From Paracoccaceae bacterium (GTDB lineage Bacteria > Pseudomonadota > Alphaproteobacteria > Rhodobacterales > Rhodobacteraceae), in NCBI GenBank assembly GCA_014323795.1, contig JACONK010000001.1, forward strand, positions 108,199 through 172,198: a DNA stretch of 64,000 bases. The letters are read 5' to 3'. Under the pieces are notes generated by a model. The model saw nothing but the letters and a program-made list of their open reading frames with translations, was not told the origin of the DNA and ran no database searches. The position numbers and the translations under genes are program-made. Each line of letters begins with the position of its first letter. The first letter of the stretch is position 1. Below are positions 1 to 12,018 of this stretch, piece by piece.

Positions 1-714
1 GGACTTTTGATCGTCATCGCAGGCATGATGGGCTGGGAAGTCAGCCGTCTGCATTCAGACAACGGCCAGGTGCAGGTGGCTTTCGGCATGCTGATCGCCA
101 GCGTCGTTTTGTGCTGGCTTTTCGTGTCATCTTTCTGGGCGGGGGTTGTTACAGCCCTTGCTGTCGCCACCGCGCTTGCAGCCCACAATACACCCGTTAC
201 CGTGGCAGGCTGGGCGGCGGCTATTGCCGTATGCTGCGTGGTTCTGCACATATTGCGCGAAAATACCGGGTCACTGGGCATCCTGTGGTTCGTAGGTATC
301 GTTGTAGCAACGGATGTCGGCGGCTACTTTACGGGCAGACTGATTGGCGGACCCAGAATTCTGCCGCGAGTCAGCCCGAAAAAGACCTGGTCAGGGACTG
401 TCGGCGGATGGGTTCTGGCCGCTGTTGCGGGGGTCGGCGGGCCGTTTCTGATCGCGGGTCAGGAACGGTTGTGGCTGTTGTTTCTGACTGGTGCGATTGC
501 CCTGTCGATTGCCGCTCAACTGGGGGATTTGATGGAATCCTCCATGAAGCGGCGGGCGGGTGTGAAAGACAGTTCATCCCTGATACCGGGGCATGGGGGC
601 CTGCTTGACCGGTTCGATGGCCTTGTCGGCGCGGGCGTTGCCCTGGGGGTTGCCTGGGGGTGTTGTCGCTGTGAGGAATTTCTGGACGCAGGCCTCAATC
701 TTGCCCATGTCTGA
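1..714 (+). CDS. cdsA: Phosphatidate cytidylyltransferase (CDP-diacylglycerol synthase), 5' end outside window
   Basis: This inner-membrane enzyme makes CDP-diacylglycerol from phosphatidate and CTP, the branch point of phospholipid synthesis. The frame is open from base 1, so the N-terminus is missing; about 237 codons are visible, against the usual 260-290. Several hydrophobic helices are followed by the family signature KRRAGVKDSSSLIPGHGG and then LLDRFD near the C-terminus, which includes the metal-binding aspartates. It heads the envelope cluster with rseP and bamA. In many alphaproteobacteria dxr lies directly downstream; here only about 80 bases separate cdsA from rseP. The last 20 or so residues (CEEFLDAGLNLAHV) are not hydrophobic and look atypical. 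Confidence 0.93.
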   Translation, partial: GLLIVIAGMMGWEVSRLHSDNGQVQVAFGMLIASVVLCWLFVSSFWAGVVTALAVATALAAHNTPVTVAGWAAAIAVCCVVLHILRENTGSLGILWFVGIVVATDVGGYFTGRLIGGPRILPRVSPKKTWSGTVGGWVLAAVAGVGGPFLIAGQERLWLLFLTGAIALSIAAQLGDLMESSMKRRAGVKDSSSLIPGHGGLLDRFDGLVGAGVALGVAWGCCRCEEFLDAGLNLAHV

Positions 715-794
715 TGGCAAAGGGACCGGAATGTTTGCCGCTGCGCCGACAAGGCACCCAATAATACGCCCGCGATTGCGGTGATGGAGTGCAG

Positions 795-2135
795 ATGTTT
801 GATTTTATGACCGTTATCCCGATTCTGGGGCCAGTGCTTGCCGTGATCGTGCCGTTTCTGATCGTGATCAGCGTTGTGATATTCATTCACGAATACGGTC
901 ACTATATCGTGGGCCGCTGGTGCGGCATCCATGCGGAGACGTTTTCGCTGGGCTTTGGCCCGGTCGTCAAATCCTGGGTTGATAAGCGCGGAACCCGCTG
1001 GCAGATCTCCGTGCTGCCCTTGGGCGGGTTTGTTAAATTTCTGGGCGACGCCAATTCTGCCGGCACAGGCGCGAACCGTGATCACATAGCGAGGATACCA
1101 GGACATCTGCGCGGCAAATCGCTTTATGAGGCGACATTGTGGAAGCGTGCGGCCACCGTCGCTGCCGGGCCGCTTGCCAACATGGTTTTGTCGGTGGTGA
1201 TCTTTGCCGGGCTGGCCATGGCCACCGGCATCCCCACCGACCGGCCCATCGTGGGTGATGTGCAGACGATTCCCGGTGTGGTGAACAGGCTGAAGCCAGG
1301 CGACCGCATTCTGGAAGTCAACGGCATCAGGATTGACACACGCGAGGATTTTGATGCGTTTCTGACCCGGGAGGCACCGGAGAAGACGCTTTATCTTATC
1401 GAAAGGGATGGTCAGACAACAACCGTGGAAGGGCCGTTTCCCTGGCTGCCAATTGTGGCAGGGGTGAACCCCGTAACCCCGGCGGCGAATGCCGGCTTGC
1501 GTACCGGCGATCTGATTCTGTCAGTGAACGGGGTCAGTGTGCGGTCGTTCCCGCATCTGCAAACCCTGATTCAGGATGCGGATTTCGCTGAGGTGCCTAT
1601 TGTGGTGCAGCGCGGGGAAGAGGCACTGAATCTTAAAATCACGCCCCGTGAAATGCCCTATGAAAAGGAGGACGGCACCTTCGCGACACGCACCATGATC
1701 GGCATCGGCGGATCGGTTGCCATCGCGCCACAGATTGAATCCGTAGACCCGGCGCGGGCGACCTACTATGGCGCGATGTCTGTCGTGTCAATTATCGATG
1801 GCTGGCGGCGCACACTTCGAGATCTGGTAACCGGGGATCTTGCGCTAGAAAATCTGCAGGGGCCAGTGGGTATTGCCAGGGCAAGCGGGGATACAGCCAG
1901 CCAGGGTCTGACCGATTTTATCTTTCTGATTGGCTTCATCTCAACCGCCATCGGGCTGATGAACCTGTTGCCGATACCGATTCTTGACGGGGGGCATCTG
2001 GTGATTTATGCCTATCAGGCAGTCTTCCGGCGGGAACCGCCGGAAAAGGCGTTGCAAGTGGCCATGGGCATTGGGCTTTGCCTGCTGCTTTTCCTGATGG
2101 TCTTTGCGACATTTAATGATATAAACCGGCTTTGA
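795..2135 (+). CDS. rseP: RIP metalloprotease RseP (site-2 protease)
   Basis: Membrane zinc protease that cleaves anti-sigma factors or remnant signal peptides within the inner membrane. The 446-residue protein has the zinc motif HEYGH at residues 32-36 in the first transmembrane helix. The second catalytic motif, LDGGHL, lies near residues 397-402 in NLLPIPILDGGHL. Between them is a periplasmic part with two PDZ-like regions (around 125-195 and 205-280). The ATG at 795 is preceded by GGAG five bases upstream, so it is preferred over the GTG at 789. It lies between cdsA and bamA, the usual envelope-stress and outer-membrane context. Confidence 0.95.
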   Translation: MFDFMTVIPILGPVLAVIVPFLIVISVVIFIHEYGHYIVGRWCGIHAETFSLGFGPVVKSWVDKRGTRWQISVLPLGGFVKFLGDANSAGTGANRDHIARIPGHLRGKSLYEATLWKRAATVAAGPLANMVLSVVIFAGLAMATGIPTDRPIVGDVQTIPGVVNRLKPGDRILEVNGIRIDTREDFDAFLTREAPEKTLYLIERDGQTTTVEGPFPWLPIVAGVNPVTPAANAGLRTGDLILSVNGVSVRSFPHLQTLIQDADFAEVPIVVQRGEEALNLKITPREMPYEKEDGTFATRTMIGIGGSVAIAPQIESVDPARATYYGAMSVVSIIDGWRRTLRDLVTGDLALENLQGPVGIARASGDTASQGLTDFIFLIGFISTAIGLMNLLPIPILDGGHLVIYAYQAVFRREPPEKALQVAMGIGLCLLLFLMVFATFNDINRL

Positions 2136-2209
2136 CTCTGCTATGGCTTCGTCTAAAAGAGGCGGAGGATATCCATACGCTGCTGTTTTAGCTTTAGGGA
2201 CTTGGGACT

Positions 2210-4549
2210 ATGGTTGCTAAGACGCTTGGTGTGCACATGATGCGCGGCGTTTATCAGGGTTGCAGGCTGGGTGCTGTGGTACTGGTCGTGTCGGCGGGCT
2301 CGGCCCTGATTGCACCTCGAATGGATTGGGCAGAGGCCCAGTCGGTTCCGCCGATCATTGTAGAAGGCAACCAGCGCATCGGATCGGAAACCATCGCCTC
2401 CATCGCAGCCCTGCCTGTGGGCGAGCAGGCCACCCCGGGGCAGATCAACCGTGCGGTGCAGAACCTTTACGAATCCGGTCTGTTCGAAAACGTGGAGGCG
2501 CGGATCCGGGGCGGACAAATTCTCTTTGTGGTGGAAGAATGGCCTACGATCAACCGCATTGCGGTGGAGGGCAACCGCCGGATCAAGGATGAAGATCTGC
2601 TGCCGCTCCTGGGGTCGGTACCGCGCCGGGCCTATTCGCCGAATCAGGCAGAGGCAGACGCCGCCGTGATTTCCGGGGCCTATGCCGCCGCAGGTCGTCT
2701 GGCCGCAGATGTAACCCCCAGGATCATCCGCCGCTCCGACAACCGTGTCGATCTGGTGTTCGAGGTTCGGGAAGGCCGCGTGGTGGAGGTCAATCGGCTG
2801 AATTTCACCGGCAATCGGGTTTATTCTGACTGGCGTCTGCGCCGGGTCATTGACACGAAACAGGCGGGTATCTTCCGCATACTTGTCCGCCGCGACACCT
2901 TTATCCCGGAACGGGTAGAGTTTGATCGGCAAAAGCTGCGCGAATTCTACCTTAACCGTGGTTTCGTTGACGCCGACGTGATTTCGACCTCTGCCGATTT
3001 GCAGCGGGAACGGGGCGGCTTTGCCCTGAACTTCCATATCCGTGAAGGGCAGCGCTATCGCTTCGGCGATCTGACAATCACCAGCCCGGAACCGGAAATT
3101 GATCCGGAGGCGTTCCATCGTGAGCTGCGCATCCGTGCGAACAGCTACTATGACCCGCGCAAGGTGAATGTGACGTTGGAACGGCTTGATAACCTGGCGG
3201 CTGATCTGGGCTACAATTTCATCCAGGCACGGCCTCGGGTGACGCGCAACGACGATGATCTGACGATCAACATCGAATTCGAATTGGTGCGCGGGCCCAG
3301 GCTGTTTATTGAGCGGATCAATATCGAGGGCAACAGCCATACGCTGGACCGGGTGATTCGGCGCGAGTTTGATATCGTTGAAGGAGACCCTTTCAATGCA
3401 CGCAAGATGCAGCAGGCGGCAGACCGCATCCGTGCGCTGGGCTACTTTAGCCGGGTGGATGTTGAAAGCCGTGAGGGCAGCAGGCCCGGCTCTGTCATCA
3501 TCGATGTGAACGTCGAGGAGATCACGACCGGTACACTTGGCTTTGGCGTAAGCTTTGGCACAGACGAAGGTTTGAGCGGTAATATCACGCTCAGTGAGCA
3601 GAACTTCCTCGGCCGCGGCCAGCAACTGGCCTTTGCCCTGTCCACCGCGTCAGAAAATCGGAGATTCAGCTTCTCATTTACGGAACCAAAGCTTTTTGAC
3701 CGCGATCTTCTTGGCGGCTTTGACATTTATTATCGCGAATCGGATTTCGACGATACCCGCTACAAACTGACCCAAATCGGCCTGACCCCGCGGGTTGGTT
3801 TCCCAATCGGTGAATACTCCAGCCTGGAAGTCCGCTATTTCCTGGAACACTCGGACATTGAACTGGACGAGGCCCCTTCGCCGTTCTTTAGAGACGATGC
3901 GGGGGCACGGATGGCCAGCGGAATCGGTTTTATCTATACCTATGATCGCCGGAACTCCCCAATTGAACCGACAGCAGGATTTATTCTGTCGGCTGACCAG
4001 CTCGTCACAGGTCTTGGCGGCGATTCGAAATACTTCCGCACTCTGGCGAACGCAAAGGGCTACACAAGTTTCTTCAACGAAGAACTGATCCTGTCCGCAG
4101 AACTTGAAGGCGGTTTAATCAAATCCTTCGGCAGCGGGGTGACTCGCGTATCGGATCGTTTCCTGATCGGCGGCAACTCTTTCCGCGGGTTTGAGTTTGC
4201 AGGCATTGGTCCTCGAGATCCCAATCTGGACACACCCCTGGGCGGGAACATCTATGCCATCGGGCGATTTGAAGCGAGCTTCCCCATCGGCCTGCCGGAG
4301 GAATACGGCATCTTTGGCGGTGTTTTTATGGATGTTGGCAGTGCCTGGGATATGGACATGCGTGTCGCCCCTGATGGCACCCGGGTCGCCGCGTCCGAAA
4401 ACTTTGCACTGAGGTCATCCATCGGTGTATCAATCTTCTGGGACACGGTGATTGGCCCCTTGCGATTCAACTTTGCCAAGCCAATCAGATACCTCGAAGG
4501 CATCGATAAGACAGAAAACTTCAATTTTACCGTCAGTGCCCGTTTCTAG
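2210..4549 (+). CDS. bamA: Outer membrane protein assembly factor BamA
   Basis: Core of the BAM complex, which folds beta-barrel proteins into the outer membrane. The 779-residue protein starts with a signal peptide, followed by POTRA repeats with recurring patterns such as IVEGNQRI, VEGNRRI and IEGNSHTLDRVI over roughly residues 45-420. A C-terminal 16-strand barrel follows. The conserved loop-6 motif appears as FRGF near residue 658, and the chain ends in phenylalanine (TVSARF), the usual barrel C-terminus. ATG at 2210 gives a longer N-region; the methionines at 2237 and 2240 would give a more typical signal peptide. The end overlaps the skp start by 14 bases. Confidence 0.95.
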   Translation: MVAKTLGVHMMRGVYQGCRLGAVVLVVSAGSALIAPRMDWAEAQSVPPIIVEGNQRIGSETIASIAALPVGEQATPGQINRAVQNLYESGLFENVEARIRGGQILFVVEEWPTINRIAVEGNRRIKDEDLLPLLGSVPRRAYSPNQAEADAAVISGAYAAAGRLAADVTPRIIRRSDNRVDLVFEVREGRVVEVNRLNFTGNRVYSDWRLRRVIDTKQAGIFRILVRRDTFIPERVEFDRQKLREFYLNRGFVDADVISTSADLQRERGGFALNFHIREGQRYRFGDLTITSPEPEIDPEAFHRELRIRANSYYDPRKVNVTLERLDNLAADLGYNFIQARPRVTRNDDDLTINIEFELVRGPRLFIERINIEGNSHTLDRVIRREFDIVEGDPFNARKMQQAADRIRALGYFSRVDVESREGSRPGSVIIDVNVEEITTGTLGFGVSFGTDEGLSGNITLSEQNFLGRGQQLAFALSTASENRRFSFSFTEPKLFDRDLLGGFDIYYRESDFDDTRYKLTQIGLTPRVGFPIGEYSSLEVRYFLEHSDIELDEAPSPFFRDDAGARMASGIGFIYTYDRRNSPIEPTAGFILSADQLVTGLGGDSKYFRTLANAKGYTSFFNEELILSAELEGGLIKSFGSGVTRVSDRFLIGGNSFRGFEFAGIGPRDPNLDTPLGGNIYAIGRFEASFPIGLPEEYGIFGGVFMDVGSAWDMDMRVAPDGTRVAASENFALRSSIGVSIFWDTVIGPLRFNFAKPIRYLEGIDKTENFNFTVSARF

Positions 4550-5093
4550 GCTGATTCTGGTCTTTTTGCTGTGGCTGCCGGCCCAGGGCACCCCGGCGCA
4601 GAGCCCGCAATTCCCGCTCTACGACGACAGTGCCGTCGCGCTGCTGAACCGCGACGTGGTGCTGAACGAAAGTGCCTATGGCAAGGCTGTCAGTGCCCGA
4701 CTGGCCGAACAGCAGGCCACGCTTCAGGAAGAAAATGACAGGCTTCTCGAGATCTTGGAAGAAGAAGAACGCGCACTGACCGAAACCCGCAAAACTGTGG
4801 AGCCGGAGGCCTTTGCACCACTGGCGGAAGCCTTTGATGCCAAAACCAACAGCATCCGTGCCCGGCAGGAGGCCAAGGCATTTGCCCTTGCCAAGGCACT
4901 GGAACAGGCGCGGCTGACGTTTTTCCGCGACATTGAGCCTGTTATTCTGGAAGTCATGCATGAACGCGGTGTATCCATCCTTTTGAACGAACAGGCAGTG
5001 ATGGCCAGCCTCGCGGGCGCGGACATCACAAATGACGTGATGGCCCGGCTGGATCAATTGTTTGCGCATGGTCAGATCGGTGTCCGTCCGTGA
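4536..5093 (+). CDS. skp: OmpH/Skp family periplasmic chaperone
   Basis: Periplasmic chaperone that holds unfolded outer-membrane proteins for BamA. The likely start is GTG at 4536, inside the end of bamA, giving a 185-residue product that begins [18 protein letters not shown], a convincing signal peptide. The middle (around residues 50-130) is rich in E, K, A, L and Q and should form the long coiled-coil arms typical of Skp. No ATG offers a better signal sequence. The overlap with bamA suggests translational coupling, and the product works in the same pathway. Confidence 0.85.
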   Translation: MPVSRLILVFLLWLPAQGTPAQSPQFPLYDDSAVALLNRDVVLNESAYGKAVSARLAEQQATLQEENDRLLEILEEEERALTETRKTVEPEAFAPLAEAFDAKTNSIRARQEAKAFALAKALEQARLTFFRDIEPVILEVMHERGVSILLNEQAVMASLAGADITNDVMARLDQLFAHGQIGVRP

Positions 5094-5151
5094 TGCCTTT
5101 ACGCGCCCTGCGGACATGTTAGGAAACCGGACTTTAAACAGGGGTGAGCGC

Positions 5152-5625
5152 ATGGCCGACAGTAGCGATCAGATACTGGAACCCGTAGATATCAACGAAA
5201 TCAAGCGGATGATCCCGCACAGGTATCCGTTCCTGTTCATCGACAGGGTGCGCGATATCATCCCGCACAAGTCGGCGACCGGCATCAAGAATGTCACTTA
5301 CAACGAGCCGCACTTTCAGGGCCATTTCCCGGTGCGCCCGATCATGCCCGGTGTAGCAATAGTTGAGGCCATGGCGCAGACTTCCGCCGTTCTCGTGGGG
5401 AAGACGCTGAACCTGATTGACAAAGACGTCCTTGTCTACTTTCTGTCCATCGATAAATGCAAATTCCGCCACCCCGTAAATCCCGGCGATGTGCTGGAAT
5501 TATATATCAGGGTAATCCGGGGGCGTGGCAAGCGCTGGAAATTCTGGGGGGAAGGCAGGGTGGACGGCCAGGTTATGGCGGAGGCGGAATTCACTGCCAT
5601 GATGGTGCCGCCAGGGGAAGAGTAG
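5152..5625 (+). CDS. fabZ: 3-hydroxyacyl-ACP dehydratase FabZ
   Basis: Cytoplasmic dehydratase of fatty-acid elongation, acting on (3R)-hydroxyacyl-ACP. It competes with LpxA for hydroxymyristoyl-ACP, and the two genes are neighbours here. The 157-residue protein has the hot-dog-fold signature [19 protein letters not shown], which holds the catalytic His and Glu, and an N-terminal [14 protein letters not shown] motif. ATG at 5152 follows AGGGGTGAG, a good ribosome-binding site; the upstream in-frame ATG at 5062 would extend into skp and is less likely. lpxA starts 5 bases after the stop. Confidence 0.95.
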   Translation: MADSSDQILEPVDINEIKRMIPHRYPFLFIDRVRDIIPHKSATGIKNVTYNEPHFQGHFPVRPIMPGVAIVEAMAQTSAVLVGKTLNLIDKDVLVYFLSIDKCKFRHPVNPGDVLELYIRVIRGRGKRWKFWGEGRVDGQVMAEAEFTAMMVPPGEE

Positions 5626-5630
5626 TTCCC

Positions 5631-6437
5631 ATGGCGATTGATCCGAGCGCAGATATCCACCGCTTGGCCTGTATCGAAGAGGGCGCGACTGTCGCGGCGG
5701 GCTGCAAGATCGGCCCTTTCGCGGTTGTCGGGCCGGAGGTCACGCTCGGCCCCGGGGTGGAGCTGAAGTCCCACGCTGTTGTGGAAGGCTGGACAGAAGT
5801 CGGCTGTGGCACTGTTATCTTCCCTTTCGCGTCTATTGGGCATACACCTCAAGATCTGAAGTTTGCGGGTGAACGCACGAAGCTGGAAATCGGCGCAAGA
5901 AACTGCATTCGCGAATATGTTACCATGAGCCCCGGCACCGAAGGGGGGGGCGGGCTGACACGTGTGGGTAGCGGCGGGCTTTATATGATAGGCGTCCATG
6001 TGGGCCACGATTGCCATGTGCGTGACAACGTGGTGCTGGCCAACAATGCATCGCTCGGCGGGCACTGCCTGGTGGAGGACGACGTGGTGATCGGCGCGTT
6101 TGCCGGGGTGCACCAGTTTTGCCGCATCGGTCAGGGTGCGATGATCGGTGGCCTGGCCGCGGTTGTGGCGGATGTGATCCCTTATGGCACCGTCATGGGG
6201 GAACGTGCATCTTTGCAAGGGCTGAACCTTCTGGGTTTGCGGCGGCGCGGGTTTGACAAGAAGCAGATCAGCGGGTTACGCACCGCGTTCCAGCGGCTTT
6301 TCACCGGCAGCGAATGCTTGCGGGATCGTGCGGCGGGGGTGCGGGTGGACTATGCCTCCAACGCGCTTGTGCAGGACGTGTGCGACTTCATCCTTGCCGA
6401 CACAGTCCGGAACCTGACGCTGCCGAAAGTGCCGTGA
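5631..6437 (+). CDS. lpxA: UDP-N-acetylglucosamine acyltransferase LpxA
   Basis: First enzyme of lipid A synthesis; it transfers 3-hydroxyacyl from ACP to the 3-OH of UDP-GlcNAc. The 268-residue protein has the left-handed beta-helix hexapeptide pattern from residue 5 on, with recognisable stretches IGHTPQDLKF, REYVTMSPGT and the catalytic-His region MIGVHVGHDCHV (second half of the helix). It has the usual C-terminal helical domain. ATG at 5631 lies close behind the fabZ stop, and lpxI starts 3 bases after its own stop, so fabZ-lpxA-lpxI-lpxB form one unit. Confidence 0.95.
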   Translation: MAIDPSADIHRLACIEEGATVAAGCKIGPFAVVGPEVTLGPGVELKSHAVVEGWTEVGCGTVIFPFASIGHTPQDLKFAGERTKLEIGARNCIREYVTMSPGTEGGGGLTRVGSGGLYMIGVHVGHDCHVRDNVVLANNASLGGHCLVEDDVVIGAFAGVHQFCRIGQGAMIGGLAAVVADVIPYGTVMGERASLQGLNLLGLRRRGFDKKQISGLRTAFQRLFTGSECLRDRAAGVRVDYASNALVQDVCDFILADTVRNLTLPKVP

Positions 6438-6440
6438 GCC

Positions 6441-7301
6441 TTGGGCTGTCTGCCGGTCGATGAACCCCTTGCGATTGTTGCCGGTGACGGTGCGTTACCC
6501 AGGCTTTTGGCCCGGGACTGTGCCCGGCGGCAACGGCGGTTTGCCGTGGTGCTCTTCGGCAGGTTCCGGCCGGATTGGGTGGCACCGTATCCGGTCATCG
6601 AGGCGGAGTTTGAAAAACCCGGACGGCTGTTTAAGGCCTTGGGGCATGGTGGCTTTCGCCATGTGACTTTTGCGGGCTCGATGCAGCGGCCCCGGTTGCG
6701 TTTGTTGCGATCAGATATGAAGTTCCTGCGGCTTGCGCCCGGGATTCTGAACGCGATGAAGGCTGGCGATGATACGACCCTGCGTACGGTTATATCGATC
6801 TTCGAAGCAGAAGGGCTGACAGTGGTGGGTGGTCAGGATGTGCTCGAAAACCTGCTGGTACCTGCGGGGGTGCAGACGGTTGCGAAGGTCTCCGGGGACG
6901 ATTGGGCCGATATAAGGCGTGCGTGTGCCATCGCCAGGGCGTTGGGAAAGATGGATGTGGGTCAGGGTGCCGTGGTTGCCCAGGGCGTGTGCCTGGGCGT
7001 GGAAAGCATCCAAGGTACGGATGCCATGCTTGATTGGGCGGCACACACTGGCGGGCCGTTTCGGGTAAACCCGAAGGGGGCGAAAGGTGTGCTCGTCAAG
7101 GTGCCGAAACCGGATCAGGATCGGCGGGTGGATATGCCCGCCGTAGGGCCGGAAACAATGGCTGGTGCCCATACGGCGGGTCTTGCGGGCGTGGCCGTGC
7201 AGGCTGGGGGTGTCTTGGTGCTTGGGCTGCAAGAAACGATCAGTAAAGCCAATGAACTGGGGCTGTTCTTTTTGGGCTTCACGCCGGATGAGGCGGAATG
7301 A
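6441..7301 (+). CDS. lpxI: UDP-2,3-diacylglucosamine pyrophosphatase LpxI
   Basis: Hydrolyses UDP-2,3-diacylglucosamine to lipid X and UMP; it is the alphaproteobacterial counterpart of LpxH. The protein has about 286 residues. The N-terminal half has IVAGDGALPRLLA and FAGSMQRPRL; the C-terminal half has VAQGVCLGVESIQGTDAML and GVLVKVPKPDQDRRVDMP, with an aspartate-rich catalytic region typical of the family. No ATG lies near the N-terminus: TTG at 6441 is used here, and GTG or CTG codons just after it are alternatives, so the start is uncertain. The stop overlaps the lpxB start (ATGA). Confidence 0.9.
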   Translation: MGCLPVDEPLAIVAGDGALPRLLARDCARRQRRFAVVLFGRFRPDWVAPYPVIEAEFEKPGRLFKALGHGGFRHVTFAGSMQRPRLRLLRSDMKFLRLAPGILNAMKAGDDTTLRTVISIFEAEGLTVVGGQDVLENLLVPAGVQTVAKVSGDDWADIRRACAIARALGKMDVGQGAVVAQGVCLGVESIQGTDAMLDWAAHTGGPFRVNPKGAKGVLVKVPKPDQDRRVDMPAVGPETMAGAHTAGLAGVAVQAGGVLVLGLQETISKANELGLFFLGFTPDEAE

Positions 7302-8472
7302 GCCGTGCCCTTGACGTGTTTCTGGTCGCAGGCGAGCCATCGGGCGACAGGCTCGGCGGGGCCCTTATGGCTGGGCTGAAATCACAGACGGACGTGTCTT
7401 TCCGGGGGGTTGGCGGGCCGAACATGGCGGCACAGGGGCTTAACAGCCTGTTTGCCATGGCGGACCTGTCGGTTATGGGCCTGCTGGAGGTTCTGCCCCG
7501 CGTACCTCGGCTTTTGCGCCGAATCCGCGAAACTGTGACTGCCGCCGTGGCGGCAAGACCCGACGTTCTGATCACCATCGATAGCCCGGATTTCTGCCTG
7601 CGCGTGGCCTCCGGGCTGCGCCGCGTCATGCCCGACCTGAAGGTCGTGCATTACGTCGCGCCCAGCGTCTGGGCCTGGCGCCCGGAACGGGCAGAAAAGA
7701 TGGCACGCTATGTCGATCATGTGCTGGCATTGCTGCCGTTTGAACCGCCCTACATGGAAGCCGCGGGCATGAGCTGCGATTTCGTCGGCCACCCGCTGGT
7801 TGCAGAGCCGGTACCGACTGCGGCGGATGTGGCCGCCCTGCGCAAGGATCTGCGCATCGGCGCGGCCCCTGTTGTGCTGTTGCTGCCCGGGTCGCGTGTG
7901 GGGGAAATCAGGCGGCTTCTGCCAATCTATGAGGAGGTCACCAAACGGGTCGCTGCGGTGCATCGGGATCTGCGGTTCTGCGTTCCCCTGGCCGATGGTG
8001 TGGCGGATGACCTGTCCGGGCGGCTGTCGATGTGGGCGGTGCCGGTGGTGGTGCTGAACCCGCAGGGGAGGCCGCTGGAAGAGGCGGCGCACCGCAAGCG
8101 CACCGTCTTTCGCATGGCGGCAGCCGCACTGGCCACAAGCGGCACCGTGGTGCTGGAACTGGCGGCGGCGGACTGTCCGCAGGTGACAGCCTACAGGGCC
8201 AATTGGGCGACGACGCGCCTGGTCAGGAAGATGGCGCGGATCGATACGGCAAACCTGTTGAACATTGTGACGGATACCCGCGTGATTCCGGAATTCCTGT
8301 TTGGGAAATGTACGGCAGAGACAATCACGCCTGCACTGCTGGGCGTACTTTCAGACCCTGGTGCACAGAAAGCGGCAGCGGCGGGGACGATGAAGGCTTT
8401 GGGGCTCGGCGGAGAGGATCCGGGCGTAAGAGCGGCGAAGTCGGTCCTGGGTTTTTTGGGCCGGGGCGGGGC

Positions 8473-10632
<2,160 letters not shown>

Positions 10633-11097
10633 ACCGCTGCCCCCGCGGTGGATTTGGGTTTCCTTACGCCCGCATGTCCGCCCCGGCAACCCCGCCCCGG
10701 GGTTTCCGGAAGAGTTTAAAAATGCGGGGATGTCGATATGATTACCCTTAATCCGTCCCCGGGTCACCGGAAGAAAATAATCTGAGGACAAGGTGACCCT
10801 GCCCATCCCATCGCTTTATGCTGATGCGCAGGCCGTTATTGTCATCATTTCACAAAGGGCAGGCCATCTGCACCGGGTGTCTCAAAAGTATTTTTAAATT
10901 CCGCTGAAAAAAAGAGGCCGAGCAATGCTCGGCCCTAGTCCAACAGGGAGATGAAGATCTGTGGGAGCAGGGCTCACCACCCGATCTCGCTTTCCGCATA
11001 TAAATCCGAACCCTTAACGATCAAGTGCAAAAGTCAACGTTATGTGCATACCAGCCATGCATTCCATGCATTTTCTACATCCTTGGCCACCCAAGAG
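10633..11097. other. Intergenic region: purL upstream region and lysR downstream region
   Basis: About 465 bases separate the purL start from the LysR stop, both on the minus strand. The segment holds an intrinsic-terminator-like hairpin at 10907-10934 and, next to it, a promoter-like stretch that could drive a short RNA (see findings). Only short open frames occur, without convincing start sites or recognisable products. The 10640-10900 part presumably carries the purL promoter, but I cannot point to a clear one. Confidence 0.6.
10907..10934 (-). terminator. Intrinsic terminator (minus strand)
   Basis: Perfect 8-bp inverted repeat GGCCGAGC (10916-10923) / GCTCGGCC (10927-10934) with a 3-base loop. 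On the minus strand it is followed by seven T residues (A run at 10907-10913). It would end transcription of the LysR gene or of a small RNA upstream of it. Confidence 0.7.
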
Positions 11098-12018
11098 TTA
11101 CTCAATTGCCTTTTTAAAAATAGTGTTAAAATTGCGGCAGCTTTTGTCAGCCTTGATTTCTGACAAAACGAAATCCCGGAATATCTGCACCCTTTTTGAA
11201 TGCCTAAGTTCTCCCGGATAGGCCAGATAAACCGGTACGGTCGGTGATTCTTCGTTCGGCAGCACCCTTACAAGCTGGGGAAAAGTGACTGTTACGTAGT
11301 TCGGCAGAAAACCGATACCGACGCCGAAAAGCACCGCCTGCAATACGCCGAAGTAGTTGTTGACAGTCAGATGGGATACGTGGTCGCCGCTCAGAAGCGG
11401 TGTCAGCCAGTTGCCGGATACGCTGGCCTGGGGCGTTGACAGTTTTTGGCTGATGATGCGGTGGTTGCGCAATTCCTCGAATGTTTGAGGTGTTCCTTTT
11501 TGTTCCAGATAAGTTCTTGAGGCATAGAATCGCATCCTCACCTCCATCAGACGGCGACGCACGAGGTCGGCCTGGGACGGTTCTTTCATGCGGATGGCTA
11601 CATCCGCCTCCCGCATCGGCAGGTCCAGCACACGTTCCTCAAGCAGGAGGTCGATTTTCAGATCCGTATAACGCTCAAACAAACGGCCCATGCGCGGTGC
11701 CAGCCAAAGTGTGCCGAAGCCCACGGTGGTGGTGACCTTCAGCTCCCCAAAGATCTCATTTTTGCTGTCGCGAATCCGCGCCCCGGTCGAATCGAGGGTC
11801 TTTGAGATAGCATTCGTTGCATCAAAAAGCATCTCGCCCTGTTCTGTCAGAATCAACCCGCGTGCGTGGCGATGAAAGAGCGTTACCCCCAGGGATTCTT
11901 CCAGTGCGCGGATTTGTCGGCTGACAGACGATTGGCTCAGGTGCAGCGTGTCACCCGCATGGGTCAGGCTACCCGCGTCAGCAACCGCGTGAAAAATGCG
12001 CAGCTTGTCCCAATCCAT
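11098..12018 (-). CDS. LysR-family transcriptional regulator
   Basis: 306-residue regulator starting MDWDKLRIFHAVADAGSLTH, with a winged helix-turn-helix at about residues 4-62 (SQSSVSRQIRALEESLGVTLF) and a periplasmic-binding-like effector domain after residue 90. It is divergent from the indolepyruvate oxidoreductase gene, with 154 bases between the two starts, so it probably controls that gene; this is inferred from position only. ATG at 12018 fits the family N-terminus; an upstream in-frame start at 12090 would add 24 residues with no family match. The effector is unknown. Confidence 0.88.
   Translation of the reverse strand: MDWDKLRIFHAVADAGSLTHAGDTLHLSQSSVSRQIRALEESLGVTLFHRHARGLILTEQGEMLFDATNAISKTLDSTGARIRDSKNEIFGELKVTTTVGFGTLWLAPRMGRLFERYTDLKIDLLLEERVLDLPMREADVAIRMKEPSQADLVRRRLMEVRMRFYASRTYLEQKGTPQTFEELRNHRIISQKLSTPQASVSGNWLTPLLSGDHVSHLTVNNYFGVLQAVLFGVGIGFLPNYVTVTFPQLVRVLPNEESPTVPVYLAYPGELRHSKRVQIFRDFVLSEIKADKSCRNFNTIFKKAIE

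Noticed and set aside
593..784. Possible dxr remnant between cdsA and rseP
   Set aside because: The frame mostly overlaps cdsA and shows no reductoisomerase motif such as the N-terminal GATGSIG.
2153..3625. 490-codon open frame on the minus strand opposite bamA
   Set aside because: It lies entirely within the bamA coding region and upstream spacer, has no motif, and is the kind of long antisense frame that GC-rich codon use produces.
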